A model generated the notes under the pieces. That model was given only the letters and a program-made list of their open reading frames with translations. It had not been told where the DNA came from and did no database searches. A stretch of 64,000 nt of DNA from Piscirickettsiaceae bacterium (GTDB lineage: Bacteria; Pseudomonadota; Gammaproteobacteria; Nitrosococcales; Methylophagaceae). Shown piece by piece: positions 54,380 to 64,000 of the stretch. The translations under genes were made by a program, and so were the position numbers. Every line of letters begins with the position of its first letter. Within the stretch, counting starts at the first letter, position 1. The stretch covers positions 62,001 to 126,000 of the forward strand of contig JABSQM010000005.1 in the NCBI GenBank assembly GCA_013215805.1, read 5' to 3'.

Positions 54380-55010
54380 TATTTATTTGCAAATAAATAT
54401 CATAGCAGCGCGATGCTATCGTCATCTCAGCGTTTCATGTTTCTATGGCTTTGGATAATAAGAAGTTATATTTAAAAATGGTTCTGTACTTGGTAAAGTG
54501 TGACATTAATAATTAATATGATATTGTATATCATTTAGTGGAATGGCAATATTAGCGTCATGATGTTGAATTGTATTCGTGGAGCCTATCGTGTTTCGTG
54601 GTGAAGTGATTGATATTTTCATCATTTGATGTGGTATTGATTATACTGATACATTGATCTAGGCTCGGTGTATGGTGGAATGTACTCGATTCTATTTACC
54701 CTGGATAATCGTCTATTGAAATTTTAATAATAGGAAAAGCGCACCTCGAGTTATATTAGTTGTGGCAATTTTGCACAATACGAATAGGAATATTTGACAA
54801 GTCTGATTGATCCTGATACTAAGATTGAATCTGTGGATATGCAGGTGAATAATTTGCTGTCCGAAATTGGCACATTCTTTCCTATTTAAGAGCTGATATC
54901 AGCAACTAATACTAACTAGAAGAAGTTTGAAAATTTATTTAATTGCCATCGTAATATGGTATTAAGGTTATCTATCTACATTCTAATGTTGATACGGTGA
55001 AGCGGGCAAA
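54380..55010 (+). pseudogene. uvrB: Dead uvrB gene (excinuclease subunit B)
   Basis: UvrB is the damage-verifying helicase of nucleotide excision repair. Remnants appear in the correct order in shifting frames: SVSCFYGFG at 54429 (relatives SVSAIYGLG), RGAYRV then RGEVIDIF across a 1-base frameshift at 54578-54620, SLIDPDTKIESVDMQVNNLL with LLSEIG at 54800-54870, and IKVIYLHSNVDTVKR at 54961-55005. The spacing between pieces is far shorter than in an intact gene, so large internal deletions have occurred as well as frameshifts. The gene order aspC-uvrB matches pseudomonads. The gene is beyond repair; another copy elsewhere cannot be excluded. Confidence 0.88.
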
Positions 55011-55605
55011 CTCTAATATGACTTGCATTTGAGTGTATTTTATACATTGGAAATTATCAACATAATTACAAGGAGGTTCGGACATTCTAAAGATATCATT
55101 ATTGAATATATTTATATGTTTATAGGTAAGTGTTTCTATATTTTCGGTAAAATATCTAATTAAAACTATGGGTTGTGCAGCGTAATATACTTAACAGTAT
55201 AGCCATTTTATCATGGCTATTAAAAGCATTGATTAAATGTAACAAGATACAAATGGAACTAAATATACGCAGAATTAGACAGTTACTCTATAGCATTAAT
55301 ATAGGCGATTAATATCGGTATAAGAGAATATTTCTATTAATAATAAAAAGAACAAAAATATATTGGCAAGGTAGTGAAAAGGGCAAGCTAATAAAATTAG
55401 CTAACATTACATCAAATTCCTGAACGTATTTATGAAAATATATCAATGTATGTGTATGCATCCTCAAAATTTAGGATTTGGAAAGGCAGAAAAAATACGA
55501 AATGCAAATATATGATTTTGTGCTACCCGTACTGGGACTGAAGTGAGGATAAGGCTTGCGTTAAAAATGTAGTGCTGTATATTATTCGGGTAAGTATATA
55601 TTGAC
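55011..55605. other. Gap upstream of tRNA-Val
   Basis: Probably the eroded 3' part of uvrB plus further lost sequence; no motif can be read. The promoter for the tRNA-Val and perhaps the thrS operon must lie near its end. Confidence 0.4.
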
Positions 55606-55679
55606 AGGCACGTAGCTCAGTTGGTTAGAGCATTACCTTGACATGGTAGAGGTCGGTGGTTCGAATCCGCTCGTGCCTA
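55606..55679 (+). tRNA. tRNA-Val (GAC)
   Basis: A full cloverleaf: acceptor AGGCACG/CGTGCCT, D arm GCTCAGTTGGTTAGAGC, anticodon loop CTTGACA with anticodon GAC, T arm with GGTTCGAATCC. Discriminator A, and no encoded CCA (TCA follows). A tRNA-Val ahead of thrS is a common gammaproteobacterial arrangement. Confidence 0.96.
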
Positions 55680-55798
55680 TCAGCTTACTTAACATTAAAA
55701 TATGCATGAAGTTATTTATTTAGCACTTGAAAGTGTTTTCTAGTTAATTTTTTGGTTTTACGGCTCCTTGTATTTGGTCGTATCCAAGGATCTTTAAA

Positions 55799-57724
55799 AT
55801 GATTTCTGTAACATTTCCTGATGGTAGTAAACGCCAATTTGATCAATCAATTTCTATTTCTGATATTGCCTCTAATATTGGTACTAGTTTGGGACGCGCA
55901 GCATTAGCCGGTATGGTCAACGGTATTTTGGTTGATATTAGCTATATTATTGAACAGGACTCCAATGTAGCTATTATAACTTCCGAGGATAGTGACGGCT
56001 TAAGTATTATTCGCCACTCAACATCACACATGATGGCACAAGCAGTAAAACGTTTATTTCCTAAGGTAAAAATTACGATTGGCCCTGTTGTTGATAACGG
56101 TTTTTACTACGATTTTTCTTATACAGAAGGTTTTACGAAAGATGATTTAATTAATATTGAGGAATGTATGGCACAGCTTGTGAGGGAAGATATTCCCATT
56201 GTACGTGAAGAGATATCACGTGAAATTGCTATTAGAAAATTCCATGATCTAGGTGAGACCTATAAGGTGGAGATATTAAAAGGATTTCCTGAGGATGAGA
56301 CAATATCATTGTACCATCAGGGCGATTTCATGGATCTTTGTCGTGGTCCTCATGTACCGAGCACAGGTAAATTAAAAGTATTTAAGTTGACAAAATTGGC
56401 TGGAGCTTATTGGAAAGGTAATTCTAATAATGAGATGTTACAACGCGTATACGGTACAGCGTGGCAGAATGATAAGGCATTAAAAGTATATATGGCTCGT
56501 TTAGAAGAGTCTGAAAGACGTGATCACCGTAAATATGGAAAAGACTTAGATTTATTCCATCACCAGGAGGAAGCTGCAGGAATGGTCTTTTGGCATGACA
56601 AAGGGTGGCGCATTTTTTGCGAGGTGGAAAGCTACATTCGTAATGTGTTGCGAAAAAATGGTTATCAGGAGGTTCGAACACCCCAGGTAGTTGATCATTC
56701 CTTATGGAAAAAATCGGGTCATTGGAATAATTTTGGTGATATGATTTTCAGTACTTATTCCGAGAATCGTGGTTACGCAATCAAACCAATGAATTGCCCA
56801 TGTCATATACAAATTTTTAACCAAGGTCTAAAAAGTTATCGTGATTTACCATTGCGTATGGCCGAATTTGGATCCTGCCATCGCAATGAATTGTCAGGTA
56901 CCTTGCATGGTCTAATGCGTTTACGTAGTTTTACTCAAGATGATGCTCATATTTTTTGTACTGAAGATCAAATTCAGGATGAGGTATCGGCCTTCATTGA
57001 TTTATTGCAAGATGTTTATATTGATTTTGGTTTCAATGATATTATCATTAGACTTTCAACGCGACCTAAAAATAGAGTAGGCAGCGATGAAGTATGGGAT
57101 AAAGCCGAGTATGCATTGAAGGAAGTGTTAAACGATAAGAATTTAAATTGGGATTGTTTACTAGGTGAAGGTGCGTTCTATGGACCTAAAATAGAGTTTT
57201 CATTAAAAGATTGTTTGGGACGAGTATGGCAGTGTGGCACTATTCAAGTTGATTTTTCAATGCCTGAACGGTTGGATGCTACTTATGTCGCTGAGGATGG
57301 AAGTAAGCAAGTACCGGTTATGCTTCATAGAGCCATCCTAGGCTCATTGGAACGCTTTATCGGAATTTTAATTGAGGAGCATGCTGGTGCCCTTCCGACT
57401 TGGTTAGCACCACATCAAGCCGTAGTTATCGCAATTAGTCAAAATCATATTGAATATGCTCAAAAGGTTGCAAGGAGGTTACAAGATATAGGATTTAGGG
57501 TTGATATAGACTTGAGGAATGAAACAATTGGCCGTAAAATACGTGAGCATACTTTGCTACATGTACCTTATCTAGTTGTTGTTGGGTCACGGGAAGCTCA
57601 AAAAGATACCGTGGCAGTACGTACTCGTAAGGGGGTAGATCTAGGTGCGATGAAATTTGATGATTTTGTAAGTACCTTAAATAAAGATGTAGCTCGCCGA
57701 GGTCAAATCATTTTAGAGGATTAA
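55799..57724 (+). CDS. thrS: Threonyl-tRNA synthetase
   Basis: ThrRS charges tRNA-Thr and edits misactivated serine. Domains in order: TGS (residues 1-60), the editing domain with [11 protein letters not shown] and the zinc/editing residues near [16 protein letters not shown], the class II catalytic core with [10 protein letters not shown] (zinc cysteine), [12 protein letters not shown] and [12 protein letters not shown], and the anticodon-binding C-terminal domain ([13 protein letters not shown]). 641 residues, as in E. coli (642). It is directly followed, in the same frame after its TAA, by infC, and its last codons carry the infC ribosome binding site. Confidence 0.98.
   Translation: MISVTFPDGSKRQFDQSISISDIASNIGTSLGRAALAGMVNGILVDISYIIEQDSNVAIITSEDSDGLSIIRHSTSHMMAQAVKRLFPKVKITIGPVVDNGFYYDFSYTEGFTKDDLINIEECMAQLVREDIPIVREEISREIAIRKFHDLGETYKVEILKGFPEDETISLYHQGDFMDLCRGPHVPSTGKLKVFKLTKLAGAYWKGNSNNEMLQRVYGTAWQNDKALKVYMARLEESERRDHRKYGKDLDLFHHQEEAAGMVFWHDKGWRIFCEVESYIRNVLRKNGYQEVRTPQVVDHSLWKKSGHWNNFGDMIFSTYSENRGYAIKPMNCPCHIQIFNQGLKSYRDLPLRMAEFGSCHRNELSGTLHGLMRLRSFTQDDAHIFCTEDQIQDEVSAFIDLLQDVYIDFGFNDIIIRLSTRPKNRVGSDEVWDKAEYALKEVLNDKNLNWDCLLGEGAFYGPKIEFSLKDCLGRVWQCGTIQVDFSMPERLDATYVAEDGSKQVPVMLHRAILGSLERFIGILIEEHAGALPTWLAPHQAVVIAISQNHIEYAQKVARRLQDIGFRVDIDLRNETIGRKIREHTLLHVPYLVVVGSREAQKDTVAVRTRKGVDLGAMKFDDFVSTLNKDVARRGQIILED
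57716..57720 (+). promoter_or_regulatory. infC ribosome binding site within thrS
   Basis: GAGGA in the last codons of thrS, 7 bases before the ATA at 57728. It supports the non-standard infC start. Confidence 0.7.
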
Positions 57725-57727
57725 AAA

Positions 57728-58243
57728 ATAGCTACTGATGAGAAAAGGCTGAATGAAAAAATAACAGCCAGAGAAGTTCGCCTAACTGGCGCTAACGGTG
57801 AACAAATTGGAATTGTTCCATTATCACAGGCCATATCACTTGCGGAAGAAGTGAGTTTAGATCTAGTGGAAATATCTGCACATGCATTTCCACCGGTTTG
57901 CCGTATCATGGATTATGGCAAGTATGTGTTTGAGGCTAATAAACAAAAGCAACTTACCAAAAAAAGGCAAAAGCGGGTACAGGTTAAAGAGATCAAATTT
58001 AGACCAAGAACAGGGGAAGGAGATTATCAGGTCAAACTGCGTAATCTTACACGTTTTCTTGGAGATGGAAATAAGACTAAGGTTAGTCTCAGATTTCGTG
58101 GCCGAGAAATAGCATATCAGGACTTAGGATTGAAGTTACTTGAGAGGGTAGCTGAGGATTTAAAGGATCTATCTATCGTTGAACAGCGTCCTAAAAAGGA
58201 GGGTAGACAGATCATTATGGTTTTGGCATCAAATAAAAAATAA
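57728..58243 (+). CDS. infC: Translation initiation factor IF-3 with ATA start
   Basis: IF-3 keeps the 30S subunit free and rejects wrong start codons. The N-terminal domain begins [20 protein letters not shown] and includes [20 protein letters not shown]; the C-terminal domain has [20 protein letters not shown] and [11 protein letters not shown]. The first in-frame ATG (57851) would cut off the whole N-terminal half, and no ATG, GTG or TTG exists upstream in frame. An ATA at 57728 has GAGGA 7 bases before it and gives 171 residues, the usual length. Rare starts (AUU in E. coli) are the basis of IF-3 autoregulation, so an ATA start is plausible and meaningful. A CTG at 57749 is the only other candidate. 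Confidence 0.9.
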   Translation: MATDEKRLNEKITAREVRLTGANGEQIGIVPLSQAISLAEEVSLDLVEISAHAFPPVCRIMDYGKYVFEANKQKQLTKKRQKRVQVKEIKFRPRTGEGDYQVKLRNLTRFLGDGNKTKVSLRFRGREIAYQDLGLKLLERVAEDLKDLSIVEQRPKKEGRQIIMVLASNKK

Positions 58244-58278
58244 ATATTACTTAAACATTAGGGAGTGCGGATTCAAAA

Positions 58279-58476
58279 ATGTCAAAGTTAAAGACGCATA
58301 AAGGGGCTTCGAAGCGCTTTAAACTCACCGGTAGTGGTAAGTTTAAACATTCACAATCGTTCACTAGTCATATTCTTACCAAAAAAAGTACAAAGCGGAA
58401 ACGCCATTTGCGTTCCACATTAATGATTTGTAAAGCTGACCATGCATCAGTTCGTAAAATGTTGCCCAATTCATAA
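58279..58476 (+). CDS. rpmI: 50S ribosomal protein L35
   Basis: L35 is a small basic protein of the large subunit. The 65 residues show [20 protein letters not shown] and the signature [14 protein letters not shown]. It sits between infC and rplT in the universal order. AGGGAG is about 13 bases ahead of the ATG, a slightly long spacing. In E. coli L20 represses this operon by binding the rpmI leader; I did not see a clear counterpart of that structure. Confidence 0.96.
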   Translation: MSKLKTHKGASKRFKLTGSGKFKHSQSFTSHILTKKSTKRKRHLRSTLMICKADHASVRKMLPNS

Positions 58477-58490
58477 TTAAGGAGTACCTC

Positions 58491-58850
58491 ATGCCTAAAG
58501 CGGCACGCAGTGTCACTGCTCATGCACGTCACAAAAAGATAATTCAGCAAGCCAAAGGTTATCAAGGTCGTCGCAAAAATGTATATCGTGTTGCAGTACA
58601 AGCAGTAACAAAAGCTGGTCAATATGCATATCGTGATCGTCGTCAAAAAAAACGCATCCTACGCTCTTTATGGATCACGCGTATTAATGCTGGCGCACGT
58701 AAAATTGGTTTGTCATACAGTAATATGATCGATGGACTGAAAAAATCAACGATTAAGATTGATCGTAAAATGCTTGCTGATTTAGCAATGAATGATAATG
58801 CTGCATTTGTAGTTATTGCTAAAAAGGCTAAGTCCTCATTGGTAGAATAA
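58491..58850 (+). CDS. rplT: 50S ribosomal protein L20
   Basis: L20 is needed for early 50S assembly and regulates the operon in relatives. The 119 residues begin [20 protein letters not shown], matching the family N-terminus, followed by the typical [20 protein letters not shown] and a C-terminal globular region [21 protein letters not shown] lies 7 bases before the ATG. Next in line after rpmI, as always. Confidence 0.97.
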   Translation: MPKAARSVTAHARHKKIIQQAKGYQGRRKNVYRVAVQAVTKAGQYAYRDRRQKKRILRSLWITRINAGARKIGLSYSNMIDGLKKSTIKIDRKMLADLAMNDNAAFVVIAKKAKSSLVE

Positions 58851-58937
58851 TCGCATCTGCCGTACGTTAATTTACAAAGGAGTAGCAGATAGTTTACAAT
58901 TTTTCGTATCTCTAAGAAAAATTTCAGGCGGAAGGAT

Positions 58938-59975
58938 ATGGTCAAACTGAATTTACAGTTGCAAGAGATAAATGACATAGTCGCAGCAGCGAAGGATGCA
59001 ATTTTCGCCGCTAAACAGAGTTCGATATTAAATATTTTGCGCATTAAATATTTTGGCAAGAAAGGTGTAATTACCTATCGTCTCAAGGAATTAAATAATA
59101 TCAGCGCAGAACAACGTCCAGTAATTGGTAAATTGGTAAATTGGGCTAAAAAAGAAATCACCCATTTCATTGAAGAACGGGAGAGGCTATTAGCTGAATG
59201 TGAAATAAATACAGCGTCGCAACGGGAGACTCTTGATGTAAGTCTACCTGGTAGAGGTGAAAATATTGGTGGGTTACATCCGGTGACGCGGACTTTAAAA
59301 CGTATAGAATGTTATTTTCAAAAAATGGGCTTTTCCATTACTGAAGGCCCAGAAATTGAGGATGGTGTTCATAATTTTGATGCTTTAAATATATCAGAAT
59401 ATCATCCCGCTCGCGCTATGCATGATACATTTTATTTTAACTCTAAATTATTGTTGCGTACGCATACTTCACCAGTACAGATTCGTGTGATGGAAAAGAA
59501 GAAACCACCTTTACGCATTATAACTGCCGGGCGTGTTTATCGTCGTGATTCAGATACCACTCATACGCCGATGTTTCATCAAGTTGAGGGTTTGATGGTT
59601 GATGAGCATTTAAGTTTCACTGATCTAAAAGGAATTCTGATAGATTTTTTAAAAGCTTTCTTTGAATGTTCTTTAGGTATACGTTTTCGGCCTTCATATT
59701 TTCCTTTCACAGAACCTTCAGCTGAAGTAGACATCAAATGTGAGATATGTAAGGGTGAAGGCTGTTGCGTATGTAGTTATACAGGTTGGTTAGAGGTATT
59801 GGGTTGCGGCATGGTACATCCCAATATATTTAGTTACGTTAATGTTGATAGTGAAAAATATTTGGGTCTGGCCTTTGGAATGGGCATTGAGCGATTAGCA
59901 ATGTTACGTTATGGCGTAAACGATTTACGCTTATTCTTTGATAACAATCTGGATTTTTTGCGTCAATTCAATTGA
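58938..59975 (+). CDS. pheS: Phenylalanyl-tRNA synthetase alpha subunit
   Basis: PheS carries the catalytic site of the heterotetrameric PheRS. An N-terminal coiled coil (about residues 1-85) is followed by the class II core: [67 protein letters not shown], and the C-terminal motif 3 [15 protein letters not shown]. 345 residues, full length. GGAAGG precedes the ATG. It is upstream of pheT by 18 bases. Confidence 0.97.
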   Translation: MVKLNLQLQEINDIVAAAKDAIFAAKQSSILNILRIKYFGKKGVITYRLKELNNISAEQRPVIGKLVNWAKKEITHFIEERERLLAECEINTASQRETLDVSLPGRGENIGGLHPVTRTLKRIECYFQKMGFSITEGPEIEDGVHNFDALNISEYHPARAMHDTFYFNSKLLLRTHTSPVQIRVMEKKKPPLRIITAGRVYRRDSDTTHTPMFHQVEGLMVDEHLSFTDLKGILIDFLKAFFECSLGIRFRPSYFPFTEPSAEVDIKCEICKGEGCCVCSYTGWLEVLGCGMVHPNIFSYVNVDSEKYLGLAFGMGIERLAMLRYGVNDLRLFFDNNLDFLRQFN

Positions 59976-59993
59976 TCTTTGAGATAACTAGTC

Positions 59994-62318
59994 ATGAAAT
60001 TCAGTGAAAAATGGTTACGTGAATGGGCTAATCCTGATTTTGATAGTATGAACCTAGTTGAACGTCTAACTCGAGCAGGGTTAAACGTTGATTCTTATAC
60101 TTCTGTTGTAAATCAGTTCAGCTGTGTAATTGTAGGTGAAGTGATTTTTGTGGAAGCACATCCAGATACTAATGGGCTGTATCTTTGTCAAGTTAGCGTA
60201 TCTGATGAAGAAGAACCCTTGTCCATAACTTGTGATTTAAAGGGTATACGCCAGGGGTTAAAAGTTCCGGTTGCAGGTATCCCGCACGCTGGTATGTTAT
60301 GTTCTTCAAAAGATCTCGGTCTATCTGTAATTGATGGCATATTAGTAAAACTACCAGATCATGCACTTCTTGGTGGTAATATTTGTGACTATCTTGACTT
60401 AGAAGATGTCGTAATTGATATTGATTTAACCCCAAATAGGAGCGATTGTCTGTGCATAGCTGGCATTGCCCGTGAGGTTAGTGCATTAACCGGCTGTCAC
60501 TTAAAGAAATTTGATCAAAATATAATTGAGGAAAGCAGTGATAAGACATTCACTATACAAGTGGAAGATCAACAATCTTGTCCGCACTATTTGGGCCGAA
60601 TTATTGAAAATATTAATGTTAATGGCATTACCCCCTTATGGATGAAAGAAAAATTACGTTGCAGTGGTCTGAGAAGTTTAGGACCAGTTATTGATGTCAC
60701 CAATTATGTCATGTTAGAGCTAGGTCAGCCGATACATGCTTTTAACTTAGACAGTCTTCATGAAAACATCATTGTAAGAATGGCTAAAAAAAATGAAAAC
60801 CTAACCTTGCTAGATGGTAAAAAAGTAATGATAAAAGATGATACATTAATCATATCTGACGAGTTGGGACCTTTGGCATTAGCTGGAATTATAGGTGGAA
60901 AACATTCAGGTGTAGATAATGAGACCAAACATTTATTTTTAGAATCGGCTTTTTTTAATCCTACGGCAATTGCCGGACGCGCTCGTAGTTATGGTGTGAA
61001 TACATATTCTTCACATCGGTTTGAACGTGGCGTTGACCCAAATCTATCCAGGATAGCAATAGATCGGGCCACTTCACTACTATTATCTATCGTCGGAGGT
61101 GAGGCTGGAAAAATTATCGAACTGATCTCCGAATCTGATATGCCTAAGAAAAGAACAATTCATTTACGTTCTAATCAAATAAAACGCGTGTTAGGTATCA
61201 CAATTGCAAACAAGCAGGTTTTGGATATATTTACACGCTTAAGTTTTATAGTTAAAATAACTAAAGATGGTTGGGATGTCGCCGTGCCTAGTTTTCGCTT
61301 CGATTTATCAATTGAGGTAGATTTGATTGAGGAGCTAATTAGATTGCAAGGCTATGATTCATTACCTAAAACACGTCCCCAAGTTACCGTATTACAGACA
61401 AATATTTCTGAATGTTCTGTATCTATAGAACGGCTACAAAATTTCTTGGTTAATCGAGATTATCAAGAAGCTATTACCTATAGTTTTATTGATCCAACTA
61501 TTCATCAGTATTTCCTGTTAGAAGGCATGGCGCCCATTGTCCTTGCCAATCCAATTGCAGCAAACTTGTCAGATATGCGCACTTCTTTATGGCCAGGCTT
61601 AATTCAAGCATTAGTTTATAACCGAAATCGTCAGCATGAGCGTGTAAGATTATTTGAAGTAGGATATGTCTATACTGGCACTGTCGATAAAATAAAGCAG
61701 TATCGCCATATTGGCGGTGTATTGTGTGGGAGTCGCTATCATGAACAATGGTCGGAAAAGCAACGTCCTATTAATTTTTTCGATGTTAAGTCTGATGTTG
61801 AGGCGTTATTGAGCGCTACCGGTGGTAATATAATTTTTGTGGCAGAGCAACACTTGAGCTTACACCCAGGACAATCTGCCCGAATATATAAGAATAACCA
61901 AGCCATAGGTTGGTTAGGTACCTTGCATCCTAGCTTAAATAAACCTTTGAGTTTCGATAATGAAATTTATGTATTCGAACTTGTATTATCTACAATATTG
62001 ATATCAAAACCTCCCAGTTTTAAATCTTTGTCACGTTTTCCTGAAAATCGTCGCGATTTGGCAATACTAGTTGACCATAACATCACGGCAGGTGAAATTG
62101 AGCGTTGCTTGAATAGTGTTAAGTCTGATATTATCAGATCGATTCAAGTATTTGATGTATATACTGGATCTGGAATTAAGCGTAATAAAAAAAGTATCGC
62201 TATTGCCTTCCGTTTTCAACATGAAGGACGTACACTTACTGATCAGGAAGTGGATATATTGATGAAAACTGTTATTCAGATATTGGAACAGCAGTTGAAG
62301 GTTATTATTAGATCGTAA
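59994..62318 (+). CDS. pheT: Phenylalanyl-tRNA synthetase beta subunit
   Basis: PheT provides tRNA binding and editing. Order: N-terminal EMAP/tRNA-binding domain (about 40-140), B5 and B3/B4 editing domains (DLTPNRSDCL, CPHYLGRIIENIN, LGQPIHAFNLDSL, LLDGKKVMIKDDTL), a catalytic-like core, and the C-terminal ferredoxin-like anticodon domain (LSRFPENRRDLAILV). In the tRNA-binding domain LKVPVAGIPHAG runs straight into MLCSSKDLG, so a segment of about 20 residues that relatives carry (around LPGG and AKLRG) is missing; this accounts for 774 residues against 795 in E. coli. The reading frame is otherwise intact, so the enzyme is probably still active. Confidence 0.95.
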   Translation: MKFSEKWLREWANPDFDSMNLVERLTRAGLNVDSYTSVVNQFSCVIVGEVIFVEAHPDTNGLYLCQVSVSDEEEPLSITCDLKGIRQGLKVPVAGIPHAGMLCSSKDLGLSVIDGILVKLPDHALLGGNICDYLDLEDVVIDIDLTPNRSDCLCIAGIAREVSALTGCHLKKFDQNIIEESSDKTFTIQVEDQQSCPHYLGRIIENINVNGITPLWMKEKLRCSGLRSLGPVIDVTNYVMLELGQPIHAFNLDSLHENIIVRMAKKNENLTLLDGKKVMIKDDTLIISDELGPLALAGIIGGKHSGVDNETKHLFLESAFFNPTAIAGRARSYGVNTYSSHRFERGVDPNLSRIAIDRATSLLLSIVGGEAGKIIELISESDMPKKRTIHLRSNQIKRVLGITIANKQVLDIFTRLSFIVKITKDGWDVAVPSFRFDLSIEVDLIEELIRLQGYDSLPKTRPQVTVLQTNISECSVSIERLQNFLVNRDYQEAITYSFIDPTIHQYFLLEGMAPIVLANPIAANLSDMRTSLWPGLIQALVYNRNRQHERVRLFEVGYVYTGTVDKIKQYRHIGGVLCGSRYHEQWSEKQRPINFFDVKSDVEALLSATGGNIIFVAEQHLSLHPGQSARIYKNNQAIGWLGTLHPSLNKPLSFDNEIYVFELVLSTILISKPPSFKSLSRFPENRRDLAILVDHNITAGEIERCLNSVKSDIIRSIQVFDVYTGSGIKRNKKSIAIAFRFQHEGRTLTDQEVDILMKTVIQILEQQLKVIIRS

Positions 62319-62349
62319 TAATATGAAGAGAGTTTATAAAGAGGTATAA

Positions 62350-62643
62350 ATGTCACTAACAAAGGCTGATATGATAGTTCAACTCTATGACAAATTGGGG
62401 CTTAACAAACGCAAGGCCAAGGAGCTTGTTGAAATGTTCTTTGAAGAGATTTGTGCAGCGCTAGAAATTGGTGAGCAAGTGAAGTTATCGGGTTTTGGCA
62501 ATTTTGAACTTAGAGATAAGGTCGAACGCCCTGGTAGGAATCCTAAAACAGGTCAGAAAATTATTATTGCTGCGCGCCGCGTAGTTACCTTTCGTCCTGG
62601 TCAAAAACTAAGGTCCGAGGTGGATAGCCATGTCAAAAGATAA
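62350..62643 (+). CDS. ihfA: Integration host factor alpha subunit
   Basis: IHF is a DNA-bending heterodimer. The 97 residues show the HU/IHF fold with [18 protein letters not shown], the DNA-binding arm signature [20 protein letters not shown] and [19 protein letters not shown] lies 6 bases before the ATG. The end overlaps the MerR-like gene by 14 bases. Position after pheT is conserved in gammaproteobacteria. An ihfB partner was not seen in the window. Confidence 0.97.
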   Translation: MSLTKADMIVQLYDKLGLNKRKAKELVEMFFEEICAALEIGEQVKLSGFGNFELRDKVERPGRNPKTGQKIIIAARRVVTFRPGQKLRSEVDSHVKR

Positions 62644-62992
62644 TAAGAGTGGATTGCCATTTATTTCCAGAAAAATTTATTTCACCATTGGTGAGGTAAG
62701 TGATTTATGTAGGGTTAAATCAGATGTGTTACGATATTGGGAACAGGAGTTCACTCAATTAAGACATGTCAAACGCCGTGGTAATAAACGTTACTATCAA
62801 CGCAATGACGTTATCCTAATTCAAGAAATCCGAAGATTGCTTTATGAACAAAAACTTACCATCGGAGGTGCTCGTGAGCTTCTTAAAGTAGAAACTAAAC
62901 CGGAAGCTAAAACTCAAACGATAAATTATAAAACACAATTGATTAAAAATATTCTGGCTGAATTAGAGGATATCAAAACATTACTTGTCTAA
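62630..62992 (+). CDS. MerR family transcriptional regulator
   Basis: A small DNA-binding protein with the MerR winged helix at residues about 13-80 ([40 protein letters not shown]). The C-terminal part is short and shows no ligand cysteines, so it is of the CueR-unlike, MlrA/YcgE-like type that trails ihfA in many gammaproteobacteria. AGGTGGA lies about 6 bases before the ATG, inside ihfA. The target genes are unknown. 120 residues. Confidence 0.9.
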   Translation: MSKDNKSGLPFISRKIYFTIGEVSDLCRVKSDVLRYWEQEFTQLRHVKRRGNKRYYQRNDVILIQEIRRLLYEQKLTIGGARELLKVETKPEAKTQTINYKTQLIKNILAELEDIKTLLV

Positions 62993-63104
62993 ATTGATTC
63001 TAATATCATCCATGCGATAACTTTTCATTATATATGATAATATATAGTTACTTTACTAGCGCAGATGAACTTGGCCGTAGAGATATAGTTATAGGCAATG
63101 GTTG

Positions 63105-63126
63105 CCATCATTATCAAAAATGATGG
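63105..63126. terminator. Small hairpin between MerR-like gene and tsaB
   Basis: CCATCATT and AATGATGG pair perfectly over 8 bases with a 6-base loop in the 170-base spacer. Only a weak TCTTGT follows. It could end the ihfA transcript. No tRNA gene, which some relatives have here, is present. Confidence 0.35.
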
Positions 63127-63162
63127 TCTTGTAATTACGGCCCTTATGGTCTATTTTACCAA

Positions 63163-63846
63163 ATGAATATTCTTTCTCTGGATACCAGTACTGAATCTTG
63201 CTCAGCGGCTTTGCTGTACCAAGGTGAGATATTTGAACGCATTAGTATGACGCAACGTAGCCATTCTGATTTAATTTTAGGCTTGATAGACGCGTTATTT
63301 ATTGAATCCAGGGCTACTATCGCAGAGATAGATGTCGTAGCGGTGGGTCGTGGTCCGGGTTCGTTTGCGGGTGTACGCATTGGTGTGGGTGTAACTCAGG
63401 GGATTGCCTTTGCTAGAGATATACCAGTTATTACTATCTCCTCCTTAACTGCAATTGCTCAAGGTACAATCGCAGAATCACATGCTAACTATATTTCTGT
63501 TGCTATAGATGCACGTATGGGTGAAATTTATGGAGCCAATTTTCAAGTAGTTGATGGTTTAGCCATTCTGCTTGATAAGGAACAAGTGTGTCTTCCTAAA
63601 AAATTTAAATTTATTAAACGGCAAGAGTGGTTAGGTGTGGGAACTGGATGGGCCAAGTATAAATCTACACTGACAAACAACTTTGCGGGACAATTAAAGG
63701 AAGTTAATGCTTATTGTTTCCCCAAAGCATCTAGCATCATTGAATTGGCTCACAATGAGGTAAAAATGGGGAAATTATTATCAGCAGAGCAAGCTTTACC
63801 TGTCTATTTAAGAAATAATGTTGCTAGGAAGAAAGGTGAGGGATGA
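63163..63846 (+). CDS. tsaB: tRNA threonylcarbamoyladenosine biosynthesis protein TsaB
   Basis: TsaB works with TsaD and TsaE to form t6A at position 37 of ANN-decoding tRNAs. The ASKHA-fold start [15 protein letters not shown], then [15 protein letters not shown], and the conserved [20 protein letters not shown] identify it. The middle has [16 protein letters not shown]. 227 residues, normal. Its stop TGA overlaps the start codon of cmoA. Confidence 0.95.
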   Translation: MNILSLDTSTESCSAALLYQGEIFERISMTQRSHSDLILGLIDALFIESRATIAEIDVVAVGRGPGSFAGVRIGVGVTQGIAFARDIPVITISSLTAIAQGTIAESHANYISVAIDARMGEIYGANFQVVDGLAILLDKEQVCLPKKFKFIKRQEWLGVGTGWAKYKSTLTNNFAGQLKEVNAYCFPKASSIIELAHNEVKMGKLLSAEQALPVYLRNNVARKKGEG

Positions 63847-64000
63847 TGGATAATATGGAAGATGTCATTTATTCTGTACATCTAGATAAGATTATTGATT
63901 TTAGATTTGATAAAAAGGTAGTTGATGTTTTCCCTGACATGATTCAACGATCGGTGCCTGGTTATGAGACATTAATCTCAACCATTGGCATTATGGCTGC
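63843..64000 (+). CDS. cmoA: Carboxy-S-adenosyl-L-methionine synthase CmoA (partial)
   Basis: CmoA makes the carboxymethyl donor used in forming the cmo5U34 modification of tRNA wobble bases. Only the first 52 codons lie in the window. They contain [20 protein letters not shown] followed by [11 protein letters not shown], matching the E. coli N-terminus [20 protein letters not shown] closely. Start codons at 63843 and 63846 are both in frame; the first overlaps the tsaB stop as ATGA, so I chose it. The gene continues beyond the window. Confidence 0.92.
   Translation, partial: MMDNMEDVIYSVHLDKIIDFRFDKKVVDVFPDMIQRSVPGYETLISTIGIMA

Noticed and set aside
57851-58243. infC starting at its first ATG
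   Set aside because: It would remove about 40 residues of the conserved IF-3 N-terminal domain, which is plainly encoded upstream in the same frame.

Overview
The window is a single contig stretch from an AT-rich gammaproteobacterial genome in reductive decay, most likely a host-associated or intracellular bacterium. The gammaproteobacterial placement rests on gene order and protein signatures. These include tRNA-Val/thrS-infC-rpmI-rplT-pheS-pheT-ihfA-merR-like, nadB facing rseC-mucD, purN-purM divergent from DUF2066-pgsA-like-(perM)-(hda), gyrA-pheA-ispH, aconitase B and CmoA. I cannot assign a genus. Roughly 19 kb of the 64 kb carries no intact gene. Several of these gaps hold recognisable corpses of genes that normally sit there, so the lineage appears to be losing genes by point mutation and small indels rather than by clean deletion. 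I saw no insertion sequences, prophage, CRISPR array, rRNA or integrase.

Layout. 1-2.5 kb: thiamine operon thiS-thiG-thiED (fused ThiD/ThiE). 3.4-8.1 kb: gyrA, pheA, ispH. 8.7-14.5 kb: pyruvate dehydrogenase operon aceE-aceF-lpd. 14.7-15.9 kb: argG. 15.9-18.1 kb: an eroded stretch with two unidentified relics. 18.1-26.9 kb: nitroreductase, purB, acnB, mnmA, with a 2.5 kb gap containing an unidentified minus-strand relic. 27-33.9 kb (minus strand): uup broken by one TGA, ung, an OsmC/YhfA protein, purM-purN. 33.9-38.2 kb (plus): DUF2066 protein, CDP-alcohol phosphatidyltransferase, dead perM, dead hda, a COG4255-like protein. 38.6-41.8 kb (minus): sodium-pumping oxaloacetate decarboxylase oadG-oadA-oadB. 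43.4-48 kb: DEDDh exonuclease, ygfZ, nadB. 48-51.7 kb: decayed rpoE/rseA/rseB interval followed by intact rseC and mucD. 52-55.7 kb: a 38-codon membrane ORF, tRNA-Asn, an aspartate aminotransferase, dead uvrB, tRNA-Val. 55.8-64 kb: the translation cluster thrS to ihfA, a MerR-like regulator, tsaB and the start of cmoA.

Biology. What is kept is core metabolism and translation: thiamine, Phe, Arg, NAD, isoprenoid and purine synthesis, pyruvate dehydrogenase, aconitase, Fe-S maintenance (YgfZ), tRNA modification (MnmA, TsaB, CmoA) and uracil repair (Ung). What is being lost is regulation and repair: sigma-E control, Hda-dependent control of DnaA, UvrB excision repair, the ABC-F ATPase Uup and a PerM-type transporter. 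This mix is typical of an endosymbiont part-way through genome reduction.

I found no clearly new multi-gene system. The items most worth a second look are the ATA start of infC, the single in-frame TGA in the second Walker A motif of uup, a 38-codon membrane ORF with its own ribosome binding site, and the unidentified coding relics in the 15.9-18.1 kb and 23.2-25.8 kb gaps.
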